Below are positions 34,342 to 43,113 of a stretch of 46,478 bases of DNA, piece by piece. The notes under the pieces were generated by a model. It worked only from the letters and a program-made list of their open reading frames with translations. It searched no databases and was not told the DNA's origin. How positions within the stretch are numbered: position 1 is the first letter of the stretch; every line of letters starts with the position of its first letter. The position numbers and the translations under genes were made by a program. This DNA comes from Thermosediminibacterales bacterium. GTDB lineage: Bacteria > Bacillota > Thermosediminibacteria > Koleobacterales > JARRCM01. The DNA is taken from positions 1 through 46,478 of the forward strand of contig JARRCM010000016.1 in the NCBI GenBank assembly GCA_029982205.1. The letters run 5' to 3'.

Positions 34342-35505
34342 CTATGAATTCAAAAAATCGATAGCAAACTGCGCATAAAACGCTGAACCAATGGGAAGAA
34401 CGTCTTCATCAATTTTAAATCTTGAGTTATGGTGGGGATAAACAGCATCTTTTTCTTCGTTTCTGCAGCCGAGAAACGCAAAAACTGCAGGGATTTTTTC
34501 AGCATACCATGCAAAGTCTTCGCTCCCCATAGTTGGAAGCATTTCTGTAACTGCCTCTTCTCCGTAGAGTTTCTCCATTACGCAGCGGGCCAATTCAGAC
34601 ATGCTCTTATCATTTATCACAACAGGAGTGCCCTGAACATATCTTGTCTCAGCTTCTGCGCGAAACGCCGAGGCTGTATCTGATACTATTCTTTCTATAA
34701 TATCAGGCAGCCGGTTTCTTAGTTTAGGTTTCAAACACCTGATTGTGCCTTCCATATTCACACTATCAGCAAGCACATTTAGCGCAGTTCCACCCTTAAT
34801 CTTACCGATTGTAACTACCACCGGGTCAAAAGGATTTATTTCTCTGCTTGTAATTGATTGGAGGTTCTGAATCACCGATGCAGATGTGACTATCGCATCA
34901 ACCCCCTGATGTGGAGCCGCACCGTGGCCCCCCTTACCTCTTATATCTATAAAAATTTTATCTGCTGAGGCCATCCTTGGGCCTGCTTCCAGAGAAACCT
35001 TGCCGGCCGGCAGGTGTACCCAAACATGTATCCCAAGTATGCCGTCAACACCATTCAAAACACCTTTATCTATCAGTGTTTTGGCACCGGTAATATCTTC
35101 TTCGGCCGGTTGAAAAATAAGTTTTACGCATCCTTTAAGGTTTTGTTTGCTTTCTGCCAAAATTTCCGCCGCACCCAACAGCATAGCAGTATGTGCATCA
35201 TGACCGCAAGCGTGCATACACCCGGGATTCTTCGACTTATATGGAATATCGTTTTCTTCATTAACAGCGATAGCGTCTATATCCGCCCTTAAAGCTACTG
35301 TTCTACCTGGTTCAGCGCCTTTAATGTATCCTATAACACCCGTTTCTGTTATTCTTTCCGTTTGTATGCCCAATTTCTTTAATTCTTCCTCTATTTTATT
35401 GGATGTCTTATACTCATGCCAGCTGAGTTCCGGATTCTGATGAAAGTATCTTCTCAGTTCAATCAATTTATTATGTAAACAATTCGCCTTTCTTACAATA
35501 TCCAC
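34342..35505 (-). CDS. M20D family amidohydrolase
   Basis: The protein has the M20D metal site with PGCMHACGHDAHTAMLLGAA, QPAEE and PTMGSEDFAWY, plus the dimerisation domain with GKGGHGAAPHQGVD. Members remove acyl or amide groups from amino acids (N-acetyl-diaminopimelate, hippurate, indoleacetyl-amino acids). The start is uncertain: GTG at 35505 follows AAAAGGGGG at good spacing and gives the normal family N-terminus, while ATG at 35562 overlaps the stop of the preceding gene and adds about 19 unlike residues. It is the last gene of a four-gene operon of amide-cleaving enzymes. Confidence 0.92.
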   Translation of the reverse strand: MDIVRKANCLHNKLIELRRYFHQNPELSWHEYKTSNKIEEELKKLGIQTERITETGVIGYIKGAEPGRTVALRADIDAIAVNEENDIPYKSKNPGCMHACGHDAHTAMLLGAAEILAESKQNLKGCVKLIFQPAEEDITGAKTLIDKGVLNGVDGILGIHVWVHLPAGKVSLEAGPRMASADKIFIDIRGKGGHGAAPHQGVDAIVTSASVIQNLQSITSREINPFDPVVVTIGKIKGGTALNVLADSVNMEGTIRCLKPKLRNRLPDIIERIVSDTASAFRAEAETRYVQGTPVVINDKSMSELARCVMEKLYGEEAVTEMLPTMGSEDFAWYAEKIPAVFAFLGCRNEEKDAVYPHHNSRFKIDEDVLPIGSAFYAQFAIDFLNS

Positions 35506-35561
35506 GAAACAGCCCCCTTTTCCTTTCATGATATTAATCTCCAATTTCGGTTTATTAGGCA

Positions 35562-36452
35562 TTATTTTTTATAAGGTATTCGTTTAGCCGGTTCAAAACT
35601 ACTTTTACCTTCCTGTAAAATCCCTTCATATACCGCTAAATTCCTGTCCTGAAGGTGATCAAACATCATAGGAGTTTGGGCGCCATATGTTACATGTTTT
35701 ATAGGGTCTGGGTTTAATCTGGCTGATATTATTTCTTCAGTCCCCCTTGCAAGGGCCAGTTTTTGGGCAATTGGACTTACAATCATGCTGTGACCAAAAT
35801 AGTAGTTTTCGCCGGCATCAGGCCCAACCGCGTTTACTCCAATTAAATATACATGATTATCATAGGCCCTTGCCTGGTTTGTAACAGCCCATATTTCATA
35901 GCTCCTGAGAAGAGCAGATGGCCTTGTGATTATTTCTGCGCCTTTTAGTGCTAAAACCCTGGATAACTCCGGAAAGTCCCCATCATAGCATATTATCATA
36001 CCGATTTTCCCAAGCTCTGTATCATAAACTTCTGCCCGTCTACCAGGGGTTGACCAGCCGCCACCCTCAATTCTTTCGGTAGGAAAAAGGTGTGTTTTCC
36101 GATATACGCCAACAATATCCCCTTTATTATTTATTAAAACAGAACTGTTGTAAACCACACCTTTATCCGGGCCCCTTTCATATGTGGGTAAAACCACATG
36201 GGTATCTAACTGCCTTGCGATATTGGCTATTTCATCGGTTATTTTCCCCGGAATGGTGCTTACCAGATTGTATAATTCTTCCACCGACATGTTTGGTGTA
36301 AAACCTGTGGTAACGGTTTCAGGAAACACCACAAGTTCAGCATCATGCTCTTTTACCGCCTTTTCCAGCCAGTGCTTAATTTTCTCCAGGTTATAATCCA
36401 CATCATTAGGCCGGGAGGCTATCTGGACTCCTGCAGCTATAAACTCCTTCAA
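35562..36452 (-). CDS. Carbon-nitrogen hydrolase (nitrilase superfamily)
   Basis: The catalytic triad is visible as Glu in VFPETVTTGF, Lys in YRKTHLFP and Cys in IICYDGDFPE. The fold and length fit an aliphatic amidase or nitrilase-like hydrolase. TTG at 36452 is favoured because AAAAGGAG lies nine bases upstream; ATG at 36485 would overlap the asparaginase gene and add 11 lysine-rich residues. It sits between an asparaginase and an M20 hydrolase, so it probably acts on a linear amide. Which one cannot be read from the sequence. Confidence 0.9.
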   Translation of the reverse strand: MKEFIAAGVQIASRPNDVDYNLEKIKHWLEKAVKEHDAELVVFPETVTTGFTPNMSVEELYNLVSTIPGKITDEIANIARQLDTHVVLPTYERGPDKGVVYNSSVLINNKGDIVGVYRKTHLFPTERIEGGGWSTPGRRAEVYDTELGKIGMIICYDGDFPELSRVLALKGAEIITRPSALLRSYEIWAVTNQARAYDNHVYLIGVNAVGPDAGENYYFGHSMIVSPIAQKLALARGTEEIISARLNPDPIKHVTYGAQTPMMFDHLQDRNLAVYEGILQEGKSSFEPAKRIPYKK

Positions 36453-36471
36453 GAGAGACAACTCCTTTTGT

Positions 36472-37491
36472 TTATTTTTGCTCATAAACTTTTTTTAATT
36501 CAAACACTGCCCTGATTTCCCCTACAACATCACGGAGATTGTTTTTCACAGGCCTGGGATAATACTTTTTGAGTCGCTCTTCTATCTTTTCATCCAGGAT
36601 GTTCAGCTGTTTCAATGTATGTATTATACAAGGCCCGTATGCTCTATAACTTCCATCTTCAATCTTCAAGGCAATTCCTATACCATTACCCATTACACCT
36701 ATGCAGAAAATGCCTTCTGCTCCAATCTTGCAGACAAGTCTCCCTTCGGTGTTTTCCATTAAAATGGAGTCAAATTGTCTTGTGCCGCCTACCATTTTCG
36801 GATAAGATGTCATTGCTGTGGTTATTTTTGTTGCTGCTTCCCGTCGTTTTTCCCCTAGACCAGAGGGATCTGAAAGTTTTGCATAACATAAAGCCATTTT
36901 GTTCAGAGGCATTCCAAAAACCGGTACTCCACATCCATCAACAGCCAAAACAATATCTTCAGGTTTCATTTCAGCCATATCTGCTACAGCTTTTAGCATC
37001 ATTTGCTGAACAGGGTGTTCTGCTTTAAAATAATCCTCTAATGAATAACCTTCTTTTTTTGCAACAGCAAGCATCCCTGAGTGTTTCCCCGAACACTGAA
37101 AATGAAGCTGTGTGGGCTTTTCCCCTGTACTATACAGTTCTTGTAACCTGGGCTTATATATCGGCTCACCTACACCGCATTTCAATGCTGCTTCCTCAAA
37201 ACCCAGTTTTTTTAATATGGACTCCACGGTATCGGTATGTTCCTTTTCCCCTGCATGTGATGCACAGATTACTGCCAGTTCCTTAAGACTTAACCCGTAT
37301 TTATCAAATGCACCACTTTCAACTACAGGCAGTGCCTGTATAGGCTTGGCAGCTGAGCGGAAATATGTTACTTCATAGGGATCACCGACATAAGCCAGAA
37401 TATTTCCCTTTAAATCTACTACAGCTATGCTTCCACGATGTTTCGATTCTACCAAATCGCCCCGTGTTACATGTGCAATAACTTCAGACAT
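36472..37491 (-). CDS. Asparaginase II family protein (PF06089 type)
   Basis: The protein has the signature pieces of the non-E. coli-type asparaginase family: RGDLVESKHRGSIAVVD near the start, FRSAAKPIQALPVVESGA, ICASHAGEKEHTD, CSGKHSGMLAV and DGCGVPVFGMPL. The family hydrolyses L-asparagine in rhizobia; several distant members are uncharacterised. ATG at 37491 has GAGGTGAT upstream and an earlier in-frame ATG is less well placed. It follows the C26 peptidase gene by ten bases, so the genes are cotranscribed. Confidence 0.92.
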   Translation of the reverse strand: MSEVIAHVTRGDLVESKHRGSIAVVDLKGNILAYVGDPYEVTYFRSAAKPIQALPVVESGAFDKYGLSLKELAVICASHAGEKEHTDTVESILKKLGFEEAALKCGVGEPIYKPRLQELYSTGEKPTQLHFQCSGKHSGMLAVAKKEGYSLEDYFKAEHPVQQMMLKAVADMAEMKPEDIVLAVDGCGVPVFGMPLNKMALCYAKLSDPSGLGEKRREAATKITTAMTSYPKMVGGTRQFDSILMENTEGRLVCKIGAEGIFCIGVMGNGIGIALKIEDGSYRAYGPCIIHTLKQLNILDEKIEERLKKYYPRPVKNNLRDVVGEIRAVFELKKVYEQK

Positions 37492-37501
37492 TTTTATCAC
37501 C

Positions 37502-38227
37502 TCATTTTTCCTTTATTTTTCCTAATGTAGCTTTAACAAGCGCTTCAAAAAGATTGAGAAACCTGGGTTCTTTTTCCCACATTTCTTCAGGGTGCCATTG
37601 TACTCCAACTGCAAAGCCATCACCTGTCTTCTCAATTCCTTCTATTATGCCATCTGATGAATAGGCATTCGCAGCAAAACCTTTTGCCAAAGTTTTGACT
37701 GCTTGGTGGTGAAAGGAGTTTACCCTCAGTTCATGAACTCCTAAAATTTTAAAAAGTCTCGAGTTTTTATTTATTTTTACAGTATGTGTGCCATACCAAT
37801 CGGGCGCATTTTGCGTATGTTTTAAAACATCAACATTCTTGATCTGGCTGAATATGTCTTGATATATACTTCCGCCACAGGCGATATTTAATACCTGCAT
37901 TCCTCTACATATACCAAATATCGGTTTGTTTTCCGATACAGCCTTATAAGCCAGGCGAAGTTCAGTTTTATCCCTGATCGGAGAAATCTTACCATTCTGG
38001 GGTCGGGGTTCCTCACCGAAAAACACGGGATCCACATCGGGCCCTCCTGCTATCAAAATTCCATCAGCAATATCAAACATCCTGTCTATTAAAACTTCAT
38101 CATCTAAAGGAGGTATTAAGACAGGACTCCCACCGGCTGCCTCCACTGCGCGGCAGTAGTTTTCATTGATATAAATCATGTTTTTATCCCAGTCATGGCC
38201 GCATGTTATACCTATATATGGCTTCAA
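37502..38227 (-). CDS. Peptidase C26, gamma-glutamyl-GABA hydrolase-like
   Basis: This class I glutamine-amidotransferase-like hydrolase has the nucleophile in GICRGMQVLNIACGG (Cys), the histidine in VGVQWHPEEMW, and the early IAGGPDVDPVFFGEEP loop. PuuD of the putrescine route is the best known member and cleaves gamma-glutamyl-GABA. TTG at 38227, seven bases after GAGGAGG, fits the family start (KPYIGITCG); the in-frame ATG at 38263 would precede the ribosome binding site. It is the first gene of the amide hydrolase operon. Confidence 0.9.
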   Translation of the reverse strand: MKPYIGITCGHDWDKNMIYINENYCRAVEAAGGSPVLIPPLDDEVLIDRMFDIADGILIAGGPDVDPVFFGEEPRPQNGKISPIRDKTELRLAYKAVSENKPIFGICRGMQVLNIACGGSIYQDIFSQIKNVDVLKHTQNAPDWYGTHTVKINKNSRLFKILGVHELRVNSFHHQAVKTLAKGFAANAYSSDGIIEGIEKTGDGFAVGVQWHPEEMWEKEPRFLNLFEALVKATLGKIKEK

Positions 38228-38388
38228 AGCCCTTCCTCCTCTAAACCAATATACTCTTTTCAAACTCCTCCTCTCAAATATGAACTTCCTTAACGCAGAT
38301 AAGTATTCTTTTTTTAAATTCGTTATATAGACCTATTTTCCTTCAATTTCACAGAATTCATTTTTCAGCGCTCTTGAGAACAAAAAAA

Positions 38389-38411
38389 CAAAAAGCGGCT
38401 TGCGCCGCTCT
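38389..38411 (-). terminator. Terminator downstream of the mazF region
   Basis: AGCGGC and GCCGCT form a stem with a 4-base loop (GCAA), followed on the minus strand by TTTTTGTTTTTTT. It separates the mazF side from the amide hydrolase operon. Confidence 0.85.
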
Positions 38412-38425
38412 GCCAGTAAATTTTA

Positions 38426-38512
38426 TCATATATCCATAGTTTTTATCTTAACTCCCTCGATAGCAGAAACTTCTTTTGAAAACTCTTCCAGTTCAGTTGA
38501 ACCCACCTTCAT
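38426..38512 (-). pseudogene. 28-codon coding-like tail downstream of mazF
   Basis: The minus strand encodes 28 residues from ATG at 38512 (containing STELEEFSKEVSAIEGVKIK) to TGA, followed by the terminator at 38389-38411. It resembles the last strand-helix-strand of a ferredoxin-fold regulator. Two TGA codons lie just upstream in frame and the mazF terminator hairpin overlaps the region, so it is probably the remnant of a lost gene. I cannot name the family. Confidence 0.3.
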
Positions 38513-38518
38513 ATAAAA

Positions 38519-38535
38519 GACAGCCTTATGCTGTC
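38519..38535 (-). terminator. Short terminator after mazF
   Basis: GACAGC and GCTGTC form a 6-bp stem with loop ATAAG, followed on the minus strand by TTTTAT. It starts seven bases past the mazF stop. Confidence 0.55.
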
Positions 38536-38541
38536 ATCAAA

Positions 38542-38901
38542 TCAATAATCTGTTAAACCTAAACTTATTTTAATTGCCTCATTGACTTTTCCCATAATAT
38601 CAGAATCCAAATGATCGACTTTTTCTCTTAATCTTTTTTTGTCAATGGTACGTATCTGTTCCATAAGTATAACCGAATCTTTTTCAAGGCCGTAGTCATT
38701 GGCACTTATTTCAACATGGGTAGGAAGCTTGGCTTTATCAATCTGGGAGGTAATAGCAGCAACAATAACAGTAGGGCTGTATTTGTTCCCAACATCATTC
38801 TGTATTATTAAAACAGGCCTTATTCCACCCTGCTCAGAACCAACTACAGGGCTTAAATCTGCATAGTATACTTCTCCACGTTTAACCAACACCCTACTCA
38901 C
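38542..38901 (-). CDS. mazF: MazF/NdoA-type mRNA interferase toxin
   Basis: The 119-residue PemK/MazF-fold protein has the family start [30 protein letters not shown] and the catalytic-region [15 protein letters not shown], plus [17 protein letters not shown]. Bacillus NdoA (EndoA) cuts RNA at UACAU; this close relative probably does so too, but the specificity cannot be read here. It overlaps mazE by eight bases and lies downstream of alr, the conserved Firmicutes position. Confidence 0.96.
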   Translation of the reverse strand: MSRVLVKRGEVYYADLSPVVGSEQGGIRPVLIIQNDVGNKYSPTVIVAAITSQIDKAKLPTHVEISANDYGLEKDSVILMEQIRTIDKKRLREKVDHLDSDIMGKVNEAIKISLGLTDY

Positions 38902-39169
38902 ACTCCGCTAGCTGAGTTTCATAAACACTGTAAGCATCGTTTTCTGCCTGCAATGCCATTTCCGCTAATGCCTTATTTATCCTGGCCATTTCCATATATC
39001 CCTTTTTCATGGTTTCCCTCATCTGTCTCTTTTCTCTCTCCTTTATATATAATCGCATCGCTTCTCGAATGAATTCGCTGCGGTTTTTTTTCTCTAAAGC
39101 AACTATTCCATCGACTTCCTCTAAAAGACTGTTAGGCAAGCTTATTACAATTCGTTTCGATTCCGCCAC
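38894..39169 (-). CDS. mazE: MazE/NdoAI-type antitoxin (ribbon-helix-helix)
   Basis: The protein has an N-terminal ribbon-helix-helix ([40 protein letters not shown]) and a C-terminal tail that should wrap the toxin ([19 protein letters not shown]). GTG at 39169, seven bases after GGGAGG, gives the normal NdoAI length; an in-frame ATG at 39226 adds 19 hydrophobic residues unlike the family. As a DNA-binding antitoxin it may repress its own promoter. It overlaps mazF by eight bases. Confidence 0.93.
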   Translation of the reverse strand: MAESKRIVISLPNSLLEEVDGIVALEKKNRSEFIREAMRLYIKEREKRQMRETMKKGYMEMARINKALAEMALQAENDAYSVYETQLAECE

Positions 39170-39339
39170 AACAGCACCTCCCCGTATTTCAAAAAACAAT
39201 ACCTCATGTAATATTATTATACACATAGGCCTAAATATATGTCAATGAAATGGCGACTTTGGTAATTTCCAATTTTTAAAAGCCTACATACCTAAGTTTA
39301 ACCAATAAACACAAATTTTAATACTCCTTCTGTATTAAA

Positions 39340-40500
39340 CTAAATCATTTCTTTAACTTTAATTAACCGCCCTCCTTTAATATAAACCCTAGGGACGCGT
39401 TTGCCAACCATACACACTACCTCATAGTTTATAGTGCCGAGTTTTTCTGCAATCGCTTCCACTGGAATTGTCACATTCTTTTGACTTCCAAACAAAACCA
39501 CTTCATCTTCAGGGGAAACCCCTTCAATGTGTGTTACATCTGCCATACACTGATCCATACATATCCGACCAACTATCGGAGCTTTTTGCCCTCTAACAAG
39601 GATCTCCCCTTTTGAAGAAAGGAGTCTTGAATAACCATCGGCATATCCAATGGGAAGTGTAGCAATAACACTGTCTTTAACAGTAGTAAACGTTGCACCG
39701 TAGCTTATGCTATAACCGGGGGGAAGGTTTTTAACGTGAGCAACTTGTGTCTTGAGACTCATTGCGGGTTTTAAGTTGATTTTTTCCTTTCGGACATCGT
39801 CAGAAGGGTATAAACCGTAGAGTATTATCCCTGCCCTAACCATATCAAGATGCATTTCCGGAAAATCTATAATCACAGCACTGTTTGCTACATGTTTAAA
39901 GGGGAAAAAACACCCTTCTTCTTCAAGTCTATTACAAATCCGCTGGAATTGCTCAAACTGATAATATGTGTAAGACTTGTCCTTTTCATCAGCTGTGGCA
40001 AAATGGGTAAAAATTCCCTCGATTTCAAGTGCAGGCAGACTGAAAATATCTTTAATCACAGAGACTGTAGAATCTTCAGCCAAAAATCCGATCCTACCCA
40101 TTCCTGTGTCCAGCTTTATATGAATTTTGGCTTTCCTGCCAAGCCTTTTCCCCGCTTGTGATAAATTCCGGGCAGCTTCAAGTGTATATACGGCTTGTGA
40201 AAGGTTGTTTTCCACCACCAAATCTAAACTCTCCAAGGGAGTATATCCAAGAATTAGCACAGGAGCCCTTATGCCTTGATTTCTCAAGTTTATCCCTTCC
40301 TGTATAGTGGCTACTGCAAGCCATTCAGCTCCGTTTTTTAAAGCTATTTCAGCTGTTTCCACGGCACCATGGCCATAACCATCAGCTTTAACCACAGCCA
40401 TTAGTTTTGAGTTTTTATTTGTTATTCTTCTTACTTCTCGAACATTATTTGCTATATTGTCAAGGTCTATTTCTACCCGGGTAGGTCTTAGGCCGACCAT
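39340..40500 (-). CDS. alr: Alanine racemase
   Basis: The 386-residue PLP enzyme has the cofactor lysine K38 in MAVVKADGYGHGAVE. The second catalytic tyrosine is in YSISYGATF near residue 265, with HIKLDTGMGRIGF in between. It makes D-alanine for peptidoglycan. The gene order nnrDE, lipoprotein, alr, mazE, mazF matches the Bacillus acpS-ydcC-alr-ndoAI-ndoA block. ATG at 40500 is 11 bases after GGGGAG. Confidence 0.97.
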   Translation of the reverse strand: MVGLRPTRVEIDLDNIANNVREVRRITNKNSKLMAVVKADGYGHGAVETAEIALKNGAEWLAVATIQEGINLRNQGIRAPVLILGYTPLESLDLVVENNLSQAVYTLEAARNLSQAGKRLGRKAKIHIKLDTGMGRIGFLAEDSTVSVIKDIFSLPALEIEGIFTHFATADEKDKSYTYYQFEQFQRICNRLEEEGCFFPFKHVANSAVIIDFPEMHLDMVRAGIILYGLYPSDDVRKEKINLKPAMSLKTQVAHVKNLPPGYSISYGATFTTVKDSVIATLPIGYADGYSRLLSSKGEILVRGQKAPIVGRICMDQCMADVTHIEGVSPEDEVVLFGSQKNVTIPVEAIAEKLGTINYEVVCMVGKRVPRVYIKGGRLIKVKEMI

Positions 40501-40579
40501 CTTCGATATTTACTCCCCTTTCAACTGCAATCAGCATAATCTCCCATCCTCTTTAAAATATGAATTTAGGTAGAGATAA

Positions 40580-41230
40580 TCACAGTCTGCTGTAATTCAC
40601 ATTAAAAAGACTGTCATCTAAACCCTGATTGATTTTAATATTTATATATTCAATATTCATATAAGGCTTTCCTCCCTTTCGAAGCACATTAACAAATTCT
40701 GGCATAAAAGTTTTTGCATTAAACCATATCTTTTTTTTATATGAAAAATTATTTGCTTTATCTATCACATACTCAATGACATAATACTTTCTATCATCTT
40801 TAGTTTCTTTATTAAAATGAATGGCCTCCTTGTTTTCTTCAATTTCCTTGAAAACCTTAGAAATGATGGTGAGGTCCTGTTTTATATCATCAATATTGTT
40901 TAACTCAAATCCATCACCTATTTTTTTGTTTAATAAAACAAACCGTTTTCCATCAAAAATAGTGATTTTACCTTTTAATATATCAGGTGATACCACCTCA
41001 GTCCTATAAAAATTAGGTTTTTTAAAGTATTGTTTTGTTTCATAGATATACGTTTCATCTCCATTAAAGTAAGAAGTTTTAACCGTTACCTGTAAGTCTT
41101 CAATTTTTTCAAACCTTTGTTTGATTTCTTTAACTACATCTTCAGGGCTGATGTCGTTACACCCTGCCAGTAAAGCAACAAGCAAAAAAAGCAAACCTAC
41201 AAATGATATTACTCCAAGGGTTTTTCTCAT
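40580..41230 (-). CDS. LolA-like outer-membrane lipoprotein carrier homologue, lipoprotein (YdcC-like)
   Basis: The protein has a lipoprotein signal peptide with lipobox LLAGC (C24) and then about 190 residues of LolA-like beta sheet (for example TYIYETKQYFKKPNFYRTEVVSPDI and DDRKYYVIEYVID). In Bacillus the same position is held by YdcC, a sporulation-linked lipoprotein of this fold. It should be anchored on the outer face of the membrane. ATG at 41230 with AGGAGGG upstream is chosen; the in-frame start at 41296 lies inside nnrDE and lacks a signal-peptide shape. Confidence 0.82.
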   Translation of the reverse strand: MRKTLGVISFVGLLFLLVALLAGCNDISPEDVVKEIKQRFEKIEDLQVTVKTSYFNGDETYIYETKQYFKKPNFYRTEVVSPDILKGKITIFDGKRFVLLNKKIGDGFELNNIDDIKQDLTIISKVFKEIEENKEAIHFNKETKDDRKYYVIEYVIDKANNFSYKKKIWFNAKTFMPEFVNVLRKGGKPYMNIEYINIKINQGLDDSLFNVNYSRL

Positions 41231-41246
41231 TATTTCCCTCCTAGCT

Positions 41247-42797
41247 CTATTTTTCCAAAACCTTGAGAACACCGGGCAATTCTGAAAGAATATCACCAGC
41301 TACAAGACCCCTCTGACTGTGTTTTTTCGCCGCAAAATCCCCTGCAAGCCCGTGTAAATAAACACCGGCAACAGCAGCATCATAGGGGGACAACCCCTGA
41401 GCCAAAAGCCCTGCCAATATTCCTGTTAAAACATCGCCAGAACCTCCTGTAGCCATACCCGGATTGCCTGTAAGGTTAACAGCTAATCTTCCATCTGGAT
41501 GAGCTATTAAAGACCTGGCGCCTTTCAGGATAACTATAGATTTCAATTCAGATGCCGCCTTTTTTGCAATTTCTATACGGTTGCCTTGGATTTCTGAGGT
41601 AGTGGTGTTCATCAATCTGGCCATTTCCCCCGGATGAGGTGTTATTATTATAGGGGATTTTGCGTTTTTTAATACTTCAGCCGCTCCTGCTAACACATTT
41701 AGCCCATCTGCGTCTATAACAATAGGTTTTTTACAGTTTTTTATTACACCTTTAACTATTGTGTAAATCTCTTTATTGTTTGAGAGACCCGGCCCGACAG
41801 CAATGGCATCAAATTCATTAATCCTTTCGATAATAACGGGTAAGGCATTTAAGCTCAATGTATGAACCGGAGTTTCAGGTAAAGGCATTGTCATGGCCTC
41901 TGTAAGTTTAACCTCCATTATAGGGTTCAGGCTTTCAGGGATACCTAAAGTTACCAAACCGGCCCCCGAACGCAGAGCCCCCATAGCCGTGAGAGCTGCC
42001 GCTCCCGTAAAACCTGCAGAACCGGCCAGAATCAGCACACGGCCATAGTTTCCCTTATGTGTATCAGGGCTGCGTTTTGGAAAAAGGGGTTTAACATTTT
42101 TTTCCGTAATAACTTCTGAAGTGATTACTACAGAATCTACTGCTTTCTGGGGAATTCCTATATCAGCTATTATTAACTTTCCTACAAATTCTGCTCCGGG
42201 ATATAAAAGCAGCCCCAATTTAGGAAGAGCAAAACTTACAGTAGCACTGGCTTTTACACATACACCGCATATCTTGCCTGTATCACCTTGAATCCCTGAA
42301 GGTATGTCTATTGATAAAACCGGTTTGCCGGAATGGTTAATATTATTTATCAAACTTCTGGCCGGTCCCTGGATCTCTCCCCGGATGCCTGTGCCGAAAA
42401 TTGCATCTATTATCAGGTTGCATTGTTTTATATCATTGTTTATTTTTATAACATCATTCTCTGTAAGTATCTCTTTAACCTCTATACCCATATTTAATAA
42501 TATGTTAAGGTTTAGTCCCGCATCACCTGAAACTGATTTTTTCTTCCCTAACAGATATACTTCAACATCTGCACCATGATTTAACAGGTGCCGGGCAACA
42601 ACATAACCGTCACCTCCGTTATTCCCTTTGCCACAAAAAATCTTAACCTTTTTATTTTTTACTTTACCAAGCATCTTTTTAGCATATGCAAACACTTTCA
42701 AGCCGGCATTCTCCATCAGTACAACACCGGGTATCCCTAATTTTTCTATTGCATATTTATCAATATCCCTCATCTCCTGTGAAGTCGCAACTTTCAC
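41247..42797 (-). CDS. nnrDE: Bifunctional NAD(P)HX epimerase/dehydratase
   Basis: The 516-residue fusion of two repair enzymes has an N-terminal YjeF_N epimerase (FCGKGNNGGDGYVVARHLL, then DAIFGTGIRGEI). The C-terminal ADP-dependent dehydratase has a ribokinase-like fold (GRVLILAGSAGFTGAAAL, then GNPGMATGGSGDVLTGILAGLLAQG). Together they restore hydrated NADH and NADPH. The start is GTG at 42797 with GGGAGGGAATTAA upstream. It opens the alr operon. Confidence 0.96.
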   Translation of the reverse strand: MKVATSQEMRDIDKYAIEKLGIPGVVLMENAGLKVFAYAKKMLGKVKNKKVKIFCGKGNNGGDGYVVARHLLNHGADVEVYLLGKKKSVSGDAGLNLNILLNMGIEVKEILTENDVIKINNDIKQCNLIIDAIFGTGIRGEIQGPARSLINNINHSGKPVLSIDIPSGIQGDTGKICGVCVKASATVSFALPKLGLLLYPGAEFVGKLIIADIGIPQKAVDSVVITSEVITEKNVKPLFPKRSPDTHKGNYGRVLILAGSAGFTGAAALTAMGALRSGAGLVTLGIPESLNPIMEVKLTEAMTMPLPETPVHTLSLNALPVIIERINEFDAIAVGPGLSNNKEIYTIVKGVIKNCKKPIVIDADGLNVLAGAAEVLKNAKSPIIITPHPGEMARLMNTTTSEIQGNRIEIAKKAASELKSIVILKGARSLIAHPDGRLAVNLTGNPGMATGGSGDVLTGILAGLLAQGLSPYDAAVAGVYLHGLAGDFAAKKHSQRGLVAGDILSELPGVLKVLEK

Positions 42798-43082
42798 TTT
42801 AATTCCCTCCCTGGTTATTTTAACTTAATTCTTTAAAAAACATACCAAATTTTTCTTTAGAATTATCTTCTATTCTTTTTTATTTAATCCTTCGTTCCGC
42901 GGCAATTTAGGTATACGTTCGTTGAGAATGGAATAAGAATTTAAACGTACCGCCTGTAGCCGAACCGTCGTGGTCTGCGTGTTCTATATCAGAAGCACCG
43001 ATCCCAACCAGTATTTGCTGAATTCAATTGCTTCTTCTAATAATTTAGTAGCCCTGAAATAGGGTTGCCCCAGATGGTGCTA
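42798..43082. other. Intergenic stretch with a possible gene remnant
   Basis: Between nnrDE and fapA there is no complete gene. On the minus strand a 40-codon frame ending at 42907 reads GIGASDIEHADHDGSATGG and FKFLFHSQ, and an adjacent frame contains LLEEAIEFSKYWLG. If joined by a frameshift they would form a piece of one protein. There is no start or ribosome binding site. The family is not recognised; decay is likely. Confidence 0.3.
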
Positions 43083-43113
43083 AAAAAACCTCTGTGAAAC
43101 AGAGGGTTTTTTA
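43083..43113 (-). terminator. Terminator of fapA
   Basis: AACCCTCTGT and ACAGAGGTT form a strong stem, followed on the minus strand by TTTTTTT. It begins at the stop codon of fapA. Confidence 0.88.
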
